From Actinomycetes bacterium (GTDB lineage: Bacteria > Actinomycetota > Actinomycetes > Propionibacteriales > Propionibacteriaceae), in contig JAEZHJ010000202.1 in NCBI GenBank assembly GCA_023436925.1, positions 1 through 13,733 of the forward strand: a stretch of 13,733 bases of DNA. The letters are read 5' to 3'. Positions 7,119 through 12,989 of this stretch are shown one piece after another (the first letter of the stretch is position 1; each line of letters opens with the position of its first letter). Below the pieces are notes generated by a model. It was not told the DNA's origin. It made no database searches and was given only the letters and a program-made list of their open reading frames with translations. The position numbers were made by a program, and so were the translations under genes.

Positions 7119-7928
7119 GTGAGCGAGATCGTTCCCGACCACATCCATCCCGGTGCCTTCGTGGTGCGGACCGGGATCACCGAGCAGTCCTGGGTCGACC
7201 TCTCGGATCCGGTCCGGCTGGAGTTCGAGTACGTCCGCCGGATCGCCGAGGCGCTGGAGGCGACCGTCCTGACCCGCCCACCGGCGGAGCGGTTGCGAGT
7301 CGTCCACGTCGGCGGGGGCGGCCTCAGCCTGCCGCGCTGGGTGGCAGCGGTCCGGCCGCGGACGGCGCAGGTCGTGCTCGAGCCGGACTCGGCGCTGGTC
7401 GCGGCGGTCCGCGCCAGGCTGCCGCTGCCGCGGCAGAGCGGGATCAAGATCCGCGAGACCGACGGCCGTTCCGGGATCGTCGAGATGCCGGACGAGTACG
7501 CCGACGTCGTGATCGTCGACGCCTTCGCGGGAGCCGTGGTCCCGGCTGATCTGGCCACCGTGGAGTTCTTCGCCGACCTGGCGCGGGTGCTGCGCCCCGG
7601 CGGGGTGATGGCGATGAACCTGGGTGACCGGGCGCCGTTCGGCTGGGGCCGGCGCTGCCTGGCCGGGATCACCACGGTGTTCCGGCACGTCGCGGTGAGC
7701 GCCGAGGTGCCGATCTGGAAGGGACGCCGCTACGGCAACCTGGTCGTCCTGGCCGGGCAGGTCCCGTTGCCGCTGGCCCTGCTGGAGCGGCAGCTGGCAC
7801 GAGCCGACTTCCCCTACCGGCTGCTGGCCGGCGGCTCGCTCGCCGCCTGGATCGAGGGCGCGCCGCCGTTCTCGGGTGAGGACGTGAGTGCGTCCCCCGA
7901 CCCCGTGGAGCGCGGCTGGCTGCGCTGA
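7119..7928 (+). CDS. Spermidine synthase-like class I SAM-fold protein, probably not a genuine aminopropyltransferase
   Basis: A 269-residue protein started at GTG 7119. It carries a Rossmann-type nucleotide fold like that of spermidine synthase: VHVGGGGLSLPR (62-73) at the cofactor loop, Glu88 in VVLEPD as the ribose-binding acidic residue, Asp115 in TDGR, and Asp134 in VVIVDAFAGAVVP. Here the aminopropyltransferase GGGDGG loop reads GGGGLS and the DSxDP motif reads DAFAG, so catalytic and polyamine-binding acids appear lost. Many actinobacterial proteins annotated as spermidine synthase look like this and have no proven activity. No N-terminal membrane domain is visible, unlike the fused transporter forms. 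It diverges from the siderophore operon across 168 bp. Product and substrate are unknown; a small-molecule methyltransferase is an alternative. Confidence 0.85.
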   Translation: MSEIVPDHIHPGAFVVRTGITEQSWVDLSDPVRLEFEYVRRIAEALEATVLTRPPAERLRVVHVGGGGLSLPRWVAAVRPRTAQVVLEPDSALVAAVRARLPLPRQSGIKIRETDGRSGIVEMPDEYADVVIVDAFAGAVVPADLATVEFFADLARVLRPGGVMAMNLGDRAPFGWGRRCLAGITTVFRHVAVSAEVPIWKGRRYGNLVVLAGQVPLPLALLERQLARADFPYRLLAGGSLAAWIEGAPPFSGEDVSASPDPVERGWLR

Positions 7929-7930
7929 GC

Positions 7931-7950
7931 GGGTAGGTCGGGGGGTAGGT
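7931..7950 (+). repeat. Direct repeat GGGTAGGT, 12-bp spacing
   Basis: Two identical 8-bp copies (7931-7938 and 7943-7950) lie start-to-start 12 bp apart directly after the stop of the upstream gene. Such spacing, close to one helical turn, is compatible with a dimeric regulator binding site, but the repeat may also be chance in G-rich DNA. Confidence 0.5.
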
Positions 7951-8007
7951 TTTCGTCCCCACCCGAGCAGTCGGCCCGGACGGCTTCTTACCGTGGTCGG
8001 GAATCTC

Positions 8008-8032
8008 GCGGCCTACTCCGAGGGAGCGCCGC
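8008..8032 (+). other. Potential hairpin before the surface protein ribosome binding site
   Basis: GCGGC (8008-8012) pairs with GCCGC (8028-8032), and inside it CTCC (8016-8019) pairs with GGAG (8023-8026) around a 3-nt loop. A second stem just upstream joins ACGG (7980-7983) with CCGT (7991-7994), extended by CCCG and CGGG. The structure is predicted by eye only. Confidence 0.35.
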
Positions 8033-8054
8033 CCCGATGTCAGGTGAGGTACTC

Positions 8055-8060
8055 AGGGGG
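8055..8060 (+). promoter_or_regulatory. Ribosome binding site of the surface protein gene
   Basis: AGGGGG lies 7 nt before GTG 8068 and 10 nt before GTG 8071. It decides against the longer open frame reaching back to 7888. Confidence 0.6.
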
Positions 8061-8067
8061 ACTTCGA

Positions 8068-9684
8068 GTGGTGTCCGGCTCGAACATTCGCAGGTCTGGT
8101 GGGGCGTGGCAGGCCAGCCCCAGGTTGAAGCGCCGGGTGGCGCTCGGTGCTGCCGGGGCGTTGATCGCAGGCGGGGTGCTGGCCGCCCCGACCGCGTCCT
8201 ACGCCGCCGGCTCGTGCTCGGTGAACCCGATGGGCGGCGCCACCCCGCTGGGCTCGACCGAGGGCTACACGATCTTCACCACTGGTGACGCGGTCTTCGC
8301 CAACAGCGAGACCGAAGGCACCCTGGCGGTGGGCGGCACGGCCCGGTTCTGGGACGAGGAGGGAAACCCCAACCCGCAGTACCGCATCAGCCACAAGACG
8401 GCCGGTAGCGCCGGGTACAGCCTTCCGGTGATCGACGGCAGCCCGAACCGGGTGCTGTTCAACGCCTACGACCCGGGGATCCAGAACCCCGCCAACACCT
8501 CCCTGGGCAAGGTGGTCCAGGTGACCGATGACGGGCGGCCGGCCTCGGTGGCCGGACCGGGGCTGGCGAAGCTGGTCCAGGTCGACCAGCCCGACGGCTA
8601 CCGGTTCCGGAAGGCCTTCGGCGGCTCGGGCACCACCTTCTACCCGTCCGGCGGGACGAACCAGAGCGCACAACTGGAGTCGAAGGTTCAGGCGTGGCAG
8701 GGGTCCGGCGACCAGGACCCGGCGGGAACCGCGGCTGCCGTCGCGTCCTTCCAGACCGAGGGGAGTTTCAGCTCCTACTTCCCGGCCGAGGAGGGCGCGA
8801 TCGCGCTCAGGCACGTCAGCTCCTGGCGGACTCCCCAGATCAGCCACGGCGGGGAGACCGTGATCTCCCTTGATCCGAGCGGTCCGAACCGGATCAGCTT
8901 CAGCCAGCTCGGTACGGCGGCCAAGTTCCAGTTCGCCCCCGGCACCACCCTGAGTGCCTGTGCGCCGCTGGTCATCGAGGTCACCTCCGACGACCTGACC
9001 GAGGGCAGGCTGGTGATGCCGTCCTTCGGCCAGGCCGGCAACACCGCCGGCGGCGAGGGCATCAGCTACATCCTGTGGGACCTGTCCGGCCTGGGCGGCA
9101 CCATCCAGGTGACCTCGCGGGGCGAGCCGGTGCGGGGTGCCATCTACGCCCCGTTCGCGCACATCGTCTTCCCGCCGGAGGATCAGGGTGGACGCGAGTT
9201 CGAGGGCCAGTTGCTGGCCGAGCGGTTCACCGCGCTGAACGGTGGCAAGGAGATCCACACCAACCTGTTCAAGGGGCTGCTGCCCACCGGGGCCGACATG
9301 GCGCCCCAGCCGACGCCAACCCCGACGCCGACTGCCGAGCCGACTCCGACCCCGACGCCGACCGCCGAGCCGTCGCTCACCCCGACGCCGACTCCGCAGC
9401 CGTCGGTGACGCCGACCCCCGAGCCCACCCCGACGCCCACGCCCGAGTTGACGCCGACGCCGACTCCCGACCCGACGGTGACCCCGGCTCCGACGCCGAG
9501 CGACGAGCCGAGCCTGCCGACCGCGGTGCTCGGGGACTCCGATGTGTCCGGCGAGGGGGACCGCGTCGCCCAGGACACCCTGGCCTTCACCGGCTCCAAC
9601 TCGCTGGCACTTGCCGGGCTGGCGGCCGGACTGATCGGCGTGGGAAGCCTGCTGCTGGTGGCGCTTCGCCGGCGTTCTGCCTAG
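8068..9684 (+). CDS. Choice-of-anchor A family surface protein with Pro-Thr stalk and LAFTG sorting signal
   Basis: A 538-residue secreted protein. Residues 1-47 form a long signal peptide: basic region (SPRLKRR), hydrophobic core, and cleavage expected after SYA or YAA near 46-47. Residues about 50-412 match the choice-of-anchor A domain in outline: TIFTTGDAVFANSETEGTLAVGG near its start, and IYAPFAHI plus FEGQLLAERFTALNGGKEIHTNLFKG at its end. Residues about 415-482 are a Pro-Thr-rich stalk. At the C-terminus LAFTG (505-509) precedes a hydrophobic segment and RRRSA, which is a sortase signal; the LAxTG form suits actinobacterial class E sortases, so the protein is likely linked to the peptidoglycan. 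No sortase gene is in the window. Start GTG 8068 is chosen for its ribosome binding site; GTG 8071 is possible. The domain is often called collagen-binding-like, but its ligand here is unknown. The gene lies upstream of a large LuxR-type regulator. Confidence 0.9.
   Translation: MVSGSNIRRSGGAWQASPRLKRRVALGAAGALIAGGVLAAPTASYAAGSCSVNPMGGATPLGSTEGYTIFTTGDAVFANSETEGTLAVGGTARFWDEEGNPNPQYRISHKTAGSAGYSLPVIDGSPNRVLFNAYDPGIQNPANTSLGKVVQVTDDGRPASVAGPGLAKLVQVDQPDGYRFRKAFGGSGTTFYPSGGTNQSAQLESKVQAWQGSGDQDPAGTAAAVASFQTEGSFSSYFPAEEGAIALRHVSSWRTPQISHGGETVISLDPSGPNRISFSQLGTAAKFQFAPGTTLSACAPLVIEVTSDDLTEGRLVMPSFGQAGNTAGGEGISYILWDLSGLGGTIQVTSRGEPVRGAIYAPFAHIVFPPEDQGGREFEGQLLAERFTALNGGKEIHTNLFKGLLPTGADMAPQPTPTPTPTAEPTPTPTPTAEPSLTPTPTPQPSVTPTPEPTPTPTPELTPTPTPDPTVTPAPTPSDEPSLPTAVLGDSDVSGEGDRVAQDTLAFTGSNSLALAGLAAGLIGVGSLLLVALRRRSA
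9310..9513 (+). repeat. Pro-Thr-rich stalk repeat region in the surface protein
   Basis: About 68 codons encode mostly PT dipeptides with AE, PSL, PEL and PDP interruptions. The first 60 bases are two 30-nt units (9310-9339 and 9340-9369) encoding the same ten residues, PTPTPTPTAE, and differing at only three bases. Such stalks lift a domain off the cell wall and can vary in length by slippage. Confidence 0.85.
9580..9681 (+). other. Cell-wall sorting signal (LAFTG, hydrophobic segment, basic tail)
   Basis: LAFTG is encoded at 9580-9594, followed by about 22 hydrophobic residues (LALAGLAAGLIGVGSLLLVAL) and the basic end RRRSA. The three-part layout is that of sortase substrates; Ala at the second position fits class E rather than classical LPxTG enzymes. 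Confidence 0.85.
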
Positions 9685-9699
9685 CCAACGCCTCCTGGT

Positions 9700-9731
9700 G
9701 CGGCCGTGGTGCCTGCTGTGCCCGCGGCCGC
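9700..9731 (+). terminator. Possible hairpin downstream of the surface protein gene
   Basis: GCGGCCG (9700-9706) and CGGCCGC (9725-9731) can form a 7-bp stem with an 18-nt loop, starting 16 nt after the stop codon. There is no U-tract, so intrinsic termination is doubtful. A direct repeat of GGCCGCCC (9726-9733 and 9736-9743) overlaps its right arm. Confidence 0.3.
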
Positions 9732-9743
9732 CCAAGGCCGCCC

Positions 9744-9754
9744 CGGTTGAACCG
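9744..9754. promoter_or_regulatory. Palindrome CGGTTGAACCG upstream of the LuxR-type regulator
   Basis: Perfect 5-1-5 inverted repeat. It contains TTGAAC, which could be part of a -35 element, but no matching -10 is found at proper spacing. It lies 3 bp before a second palindrome. Confidence 0.45.
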
Positions 9755-9757
9755 TCA

Positions 9758-9772
9758 GGCATCATTGATGCC
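9758..9772. promoter_or_regulatory. Perfect 15-bp palindrome abutting the regulator's ribosome binding site
   Basis: GGCATCA-T-TGATGCC is a perfect 7-1-7 inverted repeat that ends one base before the GGGGAGG ribosome binding site. It is a candidate operator, perhaps for autoregulation by the adjacent gene product. In RNA only a 5-bp stem with a 5-nt loop would form, so a DNA-binding role is more likely than a hairpin role. Confidence 0.5.
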
Positions 9773-9773
9773 C

Positions 9774-9780
9774 GGGGAGG
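9774..9780 (+). promoter_or_regulatory. Ribosome binding site supporting a TTG start
   Basis: GGGGAGG lies 6 nt before TTG 9787. No ATG or GTG in frame offers equally good spacing without cutting into the P-loop segment, so the rare TTG start is accepted. Confidence 0.65.
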
Positions 9781-9786
9781 TGCCGA

Positions 9787-12291
9787 TTGATCGAGCTCGC
9801 GCGCAAGCGCCTGCTGCCGCGGCTGGGTGAACCCGTTCCCCTGGTCATCCTGGAAGGGGTCACCGGCCTGGGCAAGCGAACCCTGCTGCGGCAGTGGTCC
9901 GCCGAGCGGTCGCCCCGACGGGTGCGCGCGCTGGTGGAGTTCGACCCCCGCCAGCCCGGCGAGCCGGCCGTCGTCACCCAGGTGCTGCGGGCCCTGGAGC
10001 GCCAGCAGGTGCCGATCGCGACCGCCACCTACGCCGAGGCCGCCAGCGCGACCGGGACCCGCGCCAGCGAGCTCCTGCAGTCGGTGATCGGCCCGCTCGG
10101 GGAGGCCGACCTCGCGCTGGTCGGTGCCGAGCGGATGCCCCCGGCTGCCTTCGAGGGGTTCGCCCACGCGCATCGCAGGCTGCCGGGACTGCGGGTCCTG
10201 CTGGAGACCACCGACGCCACGGGGACGGTTCGGCGGGCGGCTGCCGACGACCTCCCGCTGGTCATCCTCGAGGACGCCGAGCTCGCCCTCGACCCAGCCG
10301 AGGTGGCCGCGCTGCTCGCGGCCCTGGACGGCGAGCCCGCTCCGAGCGCCGCCGAGGCGCTGTGGCGGGCGAGCCGAGGCCACGCCGGACAGGTGGTCGC
10401 GGCGCTCCGCCGGCTGCCGCGGGAGTGCCTGTCCGGGGTCGTCACCCGGTCACAGGTGTTGCGGCACTGGCCCTCGGGGCACCGCGAGCCCAGTCGGTAC
10501 GAGCGCTGCCTGCTGCAACTCGCCCACCTGCCGTGGTTCACCCCAGACCAGGCGCGGCAGTTCACGGCGCTGGACGCCGGGCCGGGCCTGTTCCGACGGA
10601 TGACCACGCTCGGGCTGGGCGAGACCAGGACCGTCCCCGGATCGCCTGAGGCAGTGTTCCGGTGGGACGAGGAGGTGCGCCAGACCCTGCTGCGGGCGGT
10701 GCCGCCCGCTGCCGGTCCAGGAGCCTTCCAGGCCGTGGCCGGCAGCGCCGCCCGGTCCGGTGATCGTGCGCTGGCGGCGGCCGCGCTGGTCCAGGCCGGC
10801 GATCTGGCGGCCGCCGAGGCCACGGTGCGGCAGGGCCTGTGTGAGGCCCTCGACCCCATGGACCTGACGGTCTGGCAGCCGCTCCTCCGGTTGCCGCACG
10901 CCGCCCTGGGTAGCCAGCCCGCGCTCCAGTTGGTGCGAATGGTCGTTGCGCGGCGCTCCGGGACGACCTCGCCGCGAGTGGCCGTCCGGCTCGCCCAGTA
11001 CGCCCGCCGTCTGGCCGGACGCCACCGGGCCACTCCCCTCGAACGCCTGACGCTGCTCGCGCTGGCGACCCGGGCCGCCTGCGAGGCTGGCGAACTCGGC
11101 GAGGCGTCCGACTACGCCCGACGGTGGGCCGACCTGGCCGTGGCCGCCCACCCCGTCCTGGTGGCCCGGCCGGGCGAGGCGGTGGCGCTGACGACGGCGA
11201 TGAGCGAGGCGCTGGTCCGGCTCGACCAGCTCAGTGAGGCTGCCCGGGCCGCCGACCTCACGCTCGAGGTGCTCGACCAGGCCGCGCCGCTCGACGTCGG
11301 AAACCCCGACAGCCGCCGTGACACCGCGCTGCGGGTGCGGCGGTGCGCCACCGCCCTGCTGGACCACGCCGACCCCGACGATCCCGCCGCCGCCGTGGTC
11401 CCGCTCCGCGACGGCCAGGTGCTGGAACTGGACGAAGTGCTGGTCGCCGTCCACGAGGCGTGGCTGCGCCTCGACACCGGTGACCTGGCGGGGGCCGAGC
11501 AGGTCACGGCCGCCGCGCTGGGGCGGGTGAGCCGGCCGGGTGACTGGCCGATCCTGCTGTTGACCCGCGCCGTCGCCCTGATCGGGACGCGCCAGCGGTG
11601 CGCGCTCGAGCAACTGCGCGCCCGCTACCTCGACGACCCCGGCTGGCGTCGGCGCCACTTCGGTCCCCACCGGGCCGGCTGGGTGGCGGCGATCCTCGAC
11701 CTCCTGGTGCCCCGGGCGCTCGGCAGGCGCTGCCTCGGCCAGCGCTGCGAGCACCCCGACGCGGGCGAGGTGGTGTCGATCCTCGAGGGCTACCTGCACA
11801 ACCGGCCGCGGGTCCTCTCCACCGACGAACTCGGCCAGCTGCCGCGCCGGGCCCGCAAGCTCGCACTGAGCCTGAAGTCCCTCGCCCTGCTGCGCGCCGG
11901 CGACGTCGACCAGGCGGGGGAGGCCTTCGCCCTGGTCTGCGGAGACCTGCCGGACACCGGCGCCCTGCCGCTCGCCTTCGCGTTCGCCGAACCTGCGGAG
12001 GTCGATCGGCTCGCGGTCACGCACCGCGACCAGTCCGCAGCCTGCCACCGGCACCTCTCCTACGCCCGCCGGGTCGCCAGCGCCGTGCCCACTCCGGCCG
12101 GAGTGCAACTCACCGCGCGGGAGGTGGAGATCCTGGCCGCGCTGCGCCGCGGTGACTCGAACCGGCAGATTGCCGAGGACCTCGTGGTGTCGGTGAACAC
12201 CGTGAAGTTCCACCGCGCCAACCTGTACCGGAAACTCGGTGCGGCGACCCGGGTCGAGGCGCTGGCCGCCGCCGTCCGGCTCGGCTTCTAG
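9787..12291 (+). CDS. Large LuxR-family transcriptional regulator (MalT/LAL-like) with degenerate P-loop
   Basis: An 834-residue protein with the layout of large ATP-binding LuxR regulators. An N-terminal NTPase-like region carries GVTGLGK at 24-30 followed by Arg31 instead of the usual Thr/Ser. The expected Walker B aspartates appear as LVGAE near 111-115, so ATP hydrolysis may be lost. A long alpha-helical, TPR-like middle (about 300-760) is rich in Ala, Leu and Arg. The C-terminal LuxR/GerE helix-turn-helix at 773-834 reads LTAREVEILAALRRGDSNRQIAEDLVVSVNTVKFHRANLYRKLG with all typical positions, so DNA binding is well supported. The start is TTG 9787, with a strong ribosome binding site. 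Two palindromes precede it. Targets are unknown; the preceding surface protein gene is the nearest candidate. Confidence 0.92.
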   Translation: MIELARKRLLPRLGEPVPLVILEGVTGLGKRTLLRQWSAERSPRRVRALVEFDPRQPGEPAVVTQVLRALERQQVPIATATYAEAASATGTRASELLQSVIGPLGEADLALVGAERMPPAAFEGFAHAHRRLPGLRVLLETTDATGTVRRAAADDLPLVILEDAELALDPAEVAALLAALDGEPAPSAAEALWRASRGHAGQVVAALRRLPRECLSGVVTRSQVLRHWPSGHREPSRYERCLLQLAHLPWFTPDQARQFTALDAGPGLFRRMTTLGLGETRTVPGSPEAVFRWDEEVRQTLLRAVPPAAGPGAFQAVAGSAARSGDRALAAAALVQAGDLAAAEATVRQGLCEALDPMDLTVWQPLLRLPHAALGSQPALQLVRMVVARRSGTTSPRVAVRLAQYARRLAGRHRATPLERLTLLALATRAACEAGELGEASDYARRWADLAVAAHPVLVARPGEAVALTTAMSEALVRLDQLSEAARAADLTLEVLDQAAPLDVGNPDSRRDTALRVRRCATALLDHADPDDPAAAVVPLRDGQVLELDEVLVAVHEAWLRLDTGDLAGAEQVTAAALGRVSRPGDWPILLLTRAVALIGTRQRCALEQLRARYLDDPGWRRRHFGPHRAGWVAAILDLLVPRALGRRCLGQRCEHPDAGEVVSILEGYLHNRPRVLSTDELGQLPRRARKLALSLKSLALLRAGDVDQAGEAFALVCGDLPDTGALPLAFAFAEPAEVDRLAVTHRDQSAACHRHLSYARRVASAVPTPAGVQLTAREVEILAALRRGDSNRQIAEDLVVSVNTVKFHRANLYRKLGAATRVEALAAAVRLGF

Positions 12292-12336
12292 CGTCCGCCG
12301 CCTCGCCCGGGCACAGCCGGCGACGGTGGCGTGACC

Positions 12337-12342
12337 TAGGGT
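12337..12342 (+). promoter_or_regulatory. pyrE: Probable -10 element for leaderless pyrE transcription
   Basis: TAGGGT fits the actinobacterial TAnnnT -10 pattern and is followed by exactly 7 nt and the ATG at 12350. This is the spacing expected when transcription begins at the A of the start codon. No convincing Shine-Dalgarno is seen, which agrees with a leaderless mRNA. No clear -35 is found. Confidence 0.55.
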
Positions 12343-12349
12343 GTCGGCC

Positions 12350-12892
12350 ATGACCGACCGGGACCAGCTCATCGAACACGTCCGGCAGCTCGCGGTGATC
12401 CGCGGCCGGGTCACCCTCGCCTCCGGCCGGGAAGCCGACTACTACATCGACCTGCGCCGGGTGACCCTGGACGGTGCCGCCGCGCCGCTGGTCGGGTCGG
12501 TGATGCGGGAGCTGGTCGCCGACTGGGAGTTCGAGGCGGTGGGCGGGCTCACCCTGGGCGCGGACCCGGTGGCGGTGGCCATGCTGCACGACGCCGCCCG
12601 CCACGGCGGACGGCTGGACGCCTTCGTCGTCCGGAAAGAGGCCAAGGCGCACGGCCTGCAGCGCCGAATCGAGGGCAGCCAGGTCGCCGGGCGCCGCGTG
12701 CTGGTGGTCGAGGACACCTCAACCACTGGCGGCTCGGTGATGACGGCCGTCGAGGCGGTGCGCGAAGCGGGGGGCGAGGTGGTCGGGGTCGCCGTCATCG
12801 TCGACCGGGACACCGGGGCCCGCCAGGTCATCGAGGCAGCCGGCCTGCCGTACCGTCACGCCATCGGCCTGGCCGACCTCGCCCTGTCCTGA
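12350..12892 (+). CDS. pyrE: Orotate phosphoribosyltransferase
   Basis: A 180-residue cytoplasmic enzyme converting orotate and PRPP to orotidine 5'-phosphate in pyrimidine synthesis. Visible motifs are LASGREADYYIDLRRVTL (23-40) at the N-terminal substrate region, FVVRKEAKAHG (92-102) for the catalytic lysine loop, and the PRPP-binding signature VLVVEDTSTTGGS (117-129). The length is normal for the short actinobacterial form. ATG 12350 is chosen because a TAGGGT -10 element sits 7 nt upstream; GTG 12341 in the same frame would add only three residues and overlaps that element. No other pyrimidine genes are adjacent. Confidence 0.96.
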   Translation: MTDRDQLIEHVRQLAVIRGRVTLASGREADYYIDLRRVTLDGAAAPLVGSVMRELVADWEFEAVGGLTLGADPVAVAMLHDAARHGGRLDAFVVRKEAKAHGLQRRIEGSQVAGRRVLVVEDTSTTGGSVMTAVEAVREAGGEVVGVAVIVDRDTGARQVIEAAGLPYRHAIGLADLALS

Positions 12893-12942
12893 GCCGCCAC
12901 TGGCACGTGGGCAGTCCCTGACGGATTGGCACCTCCTGCCGT

Positions 12943-12948
12943 TAGGCT
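12943..12948 (+). promoter_or_regulatory. Candidate -10 element of the lemA-like gene
   Basis: TAGGCT matches TAnnnT and lies 41 bp upstream of the ATG, leaving room for a short leader with a weak GAAAGAAG ribosome binding site. No good -35 is found at 16-18 bp. A small inverted repeat GATGC-CCT-GCATC (12952-12964) follows it. Confidence 0.35.
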
Positions 12949-12989
12949 GGCGATGCCCTGCATCCTTGCGAAACGAAAGAAGCGCCACC

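Larger units (their letters stand above)
7929..8067 (+). other. 139-nt leader/intergenic region of the surface protein gene
   Basis: This region holds a direct repeat of GGGTAGGT, three possible RNA hairpins (about 7939-7965, 7975-8001 and 8008-8032) and an AGGGGG ribosome binding site at 8055-8060. I see no convincing promoter hexamers. The first hairpin could act as a terminator for the upstream gene, though it lacks a clear U-tract. Confidence 0.45.

Noticed and set aside
7061..7549. ATG-initiated plus-strand frame overlapping the spermidine synthase-like gene
   Set aside because: Arg-rich shadow frame; the GGAGGAGG ribosome binding site and cofactor-binding motifs support the frame starting at 7119.
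7119..7928. Genuine spermidine synthase (speE)
   Set aside because: The GGGDGG and DSxDP motifs are not intact, so the gene symbol is withheld.
7929..8067. c-di-GMP or c-di-AMP riboswitch ahead of the surface protein
   Set aside because: None of the conserved blocks of these riboswitches that I know are present.
8037..8288. ATG-initiated frame overlapping the surface protein start
   Set aside because: No ribosome binding site, Arg-rich translation without domain; the other frame encodes the signal peptide and choice-of-anchor domain.
9310..9513. CRISPR or non-coding tandem repeat
   Set aside because: The repeats keep the reading frame, encode PT-rich stalk residues and lack spacers.
8053..10383. 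776-codon minus-strand open frame across the surface protein and regulator genes
   Set aside because: It is antisense to two well-supported genes, has no recognisable domain, and long antisense frames are expected in GC-rich DNA with high third-position GC.
10450..12414. 654-codon minus-strand open frame opposite the LuxR-type regulator
   Set aside because: Low-complexity Arg/Gly/Gln-rich translation with no domain; shadow of the plus-strand regulator and the start of pyrE.
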